24,172 nucleotides of DNA from a virus. A program made the translations under genes and the position numbers. The stretch is from IMG/VR virus record IMGVR_UViG_3300036832_000799, positions 1-24,172 of that record. One strand, given 5' to 3'. The notes below the pieces were generated by a model, which was given only the letters and a program-made list of their open reading frames with translations, made no database searches and was not told the DNA's origin. Of the stretch, positions 22,138-24,172 are shown piece after piece (the first letter of the stretch is position 1; the number at the start of each line of letters is the position of its first letter).

Positions 22138-24172
22138 ACCGCGATCGGCCGCAGATTACGCGTGTGCATCGCCGAGTGCCGGTCCTGCACCGCCGCCACC
22201 TGATCGGCGACCGCCTTGGCGTTCTCGCCGTGCACGTTGATCGTGACTTGGTGATTGCTGTTGATATTGCGGTTGCTGGCGACCTTGCTGTCGGCGCCGA
22301 GCGGGCGCTGGTACATATCCTCGGTCGCGCGGCGGATGGCGCGGAACTTCTCGGCGGCGATCCACTCCTTCTTGACCTGATCGGAGGTGTTGCCGGCGAT
22401 CATCTCGATAAACTCGCGCCCGTTCTTCCACTGGACGCCGCCGGTTGCCTGTCCGACATGCCCGCTGCTCTGTCCGTGCGGCGGCAGCAACAGCACATCG
22501 CCCTTCATCACGTCCTTGGGGTTCACCCCCTTGCCCCAACCGGCAAAGCTCGACGCCAACTGGCTTCCGGTGCCCTTGACGCCGTGCAGTTTGAGGTTGG
22601 CGTTGACATAGGCGGCGCACCACGCGCTCACCGCCGGATCGAGATTGACGCCGCCGGCCTTCATAAACTTGATGAGCGACTGGCGGTCGCGCTGTTCGTG
22701 CATTCCCTGCATCGACAGTGCCTGATCGACCGCGCCCTCGGGCGACATCGGCCCCTGCCCGCCGCCAAAGCCGCCGCCGCCGCCGGTCGGCGCGACCGCA
22801 TCGGCAGGGGCCTGCTGGCTGAGATACTTCTGGACCGTGCCGAGGTAGCCGTAACGCGATCCCGGTGTCTGAATTTTGGGCCGTTCGATCAGCTTCTGCC
22901 ACGCATCGGTGAGCTGCTCGGGACTGCCCTTCATCTGCAAGAATTTCTGGATACCGCCCTGCTCGCCCTGTTCCTCCAGCGCGTATTTGAGTTGGGCGAA
23001 GGGGTTGTTGATGTCCTTGCCGAGCGCTTCCTTCATCTTCGCCCAGCGATCGGCGTGCCACTGCACCAGGCCGAACGAAGTGCCTTTGTCGCCGAGCGCC
23101 TGCGGATTGAACCGGCTCTCGGTGTAGACGTTGGCGAGCAGCCCCTTGGCGTGGGCGTCGTCGAGCCCCAAACCGCCCTGATCCTTGGGCTTGGTCAGGT
23201 AGTCATAGTATTGATGCGCTAGGCCCGCCTCTGAGCCCGACATCTTGCCGGAGGGAGCGCCGCCGGAATAACCGCCGCCGCCACCACCACCGCCACCACC
23301 GCCGCCGCCGCCGACACTGGGATAGGCACCGCCGGTCGTTTCGGTAGGAACGGCGCCCGGTGCCGCCGTGCCGGCCGAGGGGCTGTAGCCCATCTTGGCG
23401 AGCGTATCGGCAGAGAGGTCGACCTGCGGCTTCATCGAACTGTCGCCCGCGAACCACGCGAGGAACGACTGCAACATCTTCTTTGAGTTGTCGACCAGCC
23501 CGCCGGCAGTGCCCGAGAACATCGACTGGATGCCCTCGCTGATGCCCTTGGGCAGCACCATCTCGCCCGCGTGCAGGCTCGACAGGATACCGCCGTGCTG
23601 GAAGCTGGGAACAATCCCGCCGTGCTCGTAACTGCCCATGAGGCGGCTCTTGAGCCAGCCTAAAATACCGGGACCGCCGGCACCGGGCTTGAACCCTGGA
23701 TTAAACTCCTTCTGAAACTCCTCGATGTTCCAGAAGCCTTCCTTTTTTGCCCGGTCCTCTGCCGCTTTCTGGTGCTCACCGCCGCCCGGCAGCCATGACG
23801 GCGCCTTGATGCCGTTGAGGAGGTCGCGCAGTTCCTTCAGGTGATCGATCAGCCACTTGACGCCGTTGACCGTATTCGTGACGGCGCTGCCGATACCGAT
23901 AAAACCCTCTTTGATGTCTCTGAGATTGTCCCCGTTAGTGACGAAATCGTGGAAGGATTTAACCAGCCCGTTGAATGCTTTTATTGTCTCCGGGTCTTTG
24001 AGGTAGTCGGTGATCGCCTTGATCGTCGATTCGATCAGGTCGAAGTTCTGGACGATGACGCTTTGCAGGAAGCCGCCGATCCGCTCCAGCAGCTCGTGCC
24101 AGTCCATCGTGATCTTGCGGGCGTCGTCGATCGACTTCTGGCTGTCGAGCCCGTAGTCCTTCTGGATTTGCG
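22134..24172 (-). CDS. Tape measure protein, C-terminal part, with tail lysozyme and CHAP-like domains (partial)
   Basis: The frame is open to the right edge (at least 679 residues), so the N-terminus is missing; the ATG at 24107 is internal. Numbered from that Met: residues 1-100 are helical tape-measure sequence; 160-195 'HGGIVPSFQHGGI' and 'LHAGEMVLP', common in tape measure C-termini; 262-283 a Gly run; 293-430 a phage tail-lysozyme domain ('ANVYTESRFNPQALGD', E330 as candidate acid); 455-598 a TIGR02594/CHAP-like cysteine peptidase domain ('SAWCAAYVNANL' with C497, 'SGHVG' with H550, 'AGNTSDQV'). The last 45 residues 'VTINVHGENAKAVADQVAAVQ' are tape-measure-like. It likely sets tail length and cuts peptidoglycan on entry. 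Confidence 0.9.
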   Translation of the reverse strand, partial: QIQKDYGLDSQKSIDDARKITMDWHELLERIGGFLQSVIVQNFDLIESTIKAITDYLKDPETIKAFNGLVKSFHDFVTNGDNLRDIKEGFIGIGSAVTNTVNGVKWLIDHLKELRDLLNGIKAPSWLPGGGEHQKAAEDRAKKEGFWNIEEFQKEFNPGFKPGAGGPGILGWLKSRLMGSYEHGGIVPSFQHGGILSSLHAGEMVLPKGISEGIQSMFSGTAGGLVDNSKKMLQSFLAWFAGDSSMKPQVDLSADTLAKMGYSPSAGTAAPGAVPTETTGGAYPSVGGGGGGGGGGGGGGYSGGAPSGKMSGSEAGLAHQYYDYLTKPKDQGGLGLDDAHAKGLLANVYTESRFNPQALGDKGTSFGLVQWHADRWAKMKEALGKDINNPFAQLKYALEEQGEQGGIQKFLQMKGSPEQLTDAWQKLIERPKIQTPGSRYGYLGTVQKYLSQQAPADAVAPTGGGGGFGGGQGPMSPEGAVDQALSMQGMHEQRDRQSLIKFMKAGGVNLDPAVSAWCAAYVNANLKLHGVKGTGSQLASSFAGWGKGVNPKDVMKGDVLLLPPHGQSSGHVGQATGGVQWKNGREFIEMIAGNTSDQVKKEWIAAEKFRAIRRATEDMYQRPLGADSKVASNRNINSNHQVTINVHGENAKAVADQVAAVQDRHSAMHTRNLRPIAV

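Noticed and set aside
22164-23222. Plus-strand 352-codon open frame
   Set aside because: It is antisense to the tape measure gene, whose lysozyme and peptidase motifs are clear.

Overview
The window is one continuous stretch of a tailed bacteriophage or prophage genome with a contractile (myovirus-type) tail. GC is high (about 63% by eye), third codon positions are strongly G/C, and several small proteins resemble families common in phages of Rhizobiales-type Alphaproteobacteria. The host is therefore probably an alphaproteobacterium; this is inference. There is no rRNA, tRNA, CRISPR array, insertion sequence, integrase or recognisable CI-type repressor, so the sequence alone does not say whether this is a free phage or a prophage.

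Layout. (1) Positions 1-4487, leftward: a tightly packed early or regulatory operon. Its genes are a conserved small phage protein, a GapR-like/AT-hook protein, an unknown 107-aa protein, two paralogous ParB-like proteins flanking an unknown 173-aa protein, and a chain of small ATGA-coupled proteins running off the left edge. (2) Positions 4488-4621: an AT-rich divergent control region with three palindromes. (3) Positions 4622-8679, rightward: a coiled-coil phage protein, a RecT-like annealing protein, a 36-aa Trp/Arg-rich peptide, a structured RNA or terminator, then an 81-aa, a 480-aa and a 61-aa unknown protein. (4) Positions 8683-24172, leftward: the late tail module. In transcription order it runs: C-terminal part of the tape measure protein (with tail-lysozyme and TIGR02594/CHAP-like peptidase domains), baseplate hub, Dit-like protein, baseplate plug, a central spike fused to a collagen-like fibre with an S74 chaperone, two small proteins, gp25-like wedge, baseplate J, DUF2612 protein, beta-helix fibre protein, fibre-assembly-like protein, a second S74 fibre and two small proteins. 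Heads, sheath, tube and the start of the tape measure must lie beyond the right edge.

Logic. The two leftward blocks and the one rightward block meet at two switch points. The divergent AT-rich island (about 4.49-4.62 kb) probably sets early expression. A strong leftward intrinsic terminator at 8507-8552 ends the late tail transcript just past its last gene, and it sits inside the last rightward ORF. Almost every late gene overlaps or abuts its neighbour (ATGA, TGATG or TAGATG junctions, or Shine-Dalgarno sites over stop codons), as expected for a translationally coupled tail operon.

The most unusual elements are the Gp138-type spike + collagen + S74 fusion, the duplicated S74 module shared by two fibres, the tandem ParB paralogues without ParA, the palindrome-rich AT island, and the terminator nested in an opposing ORF. 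I found no complete and clearly new defence or biosynthetic system.
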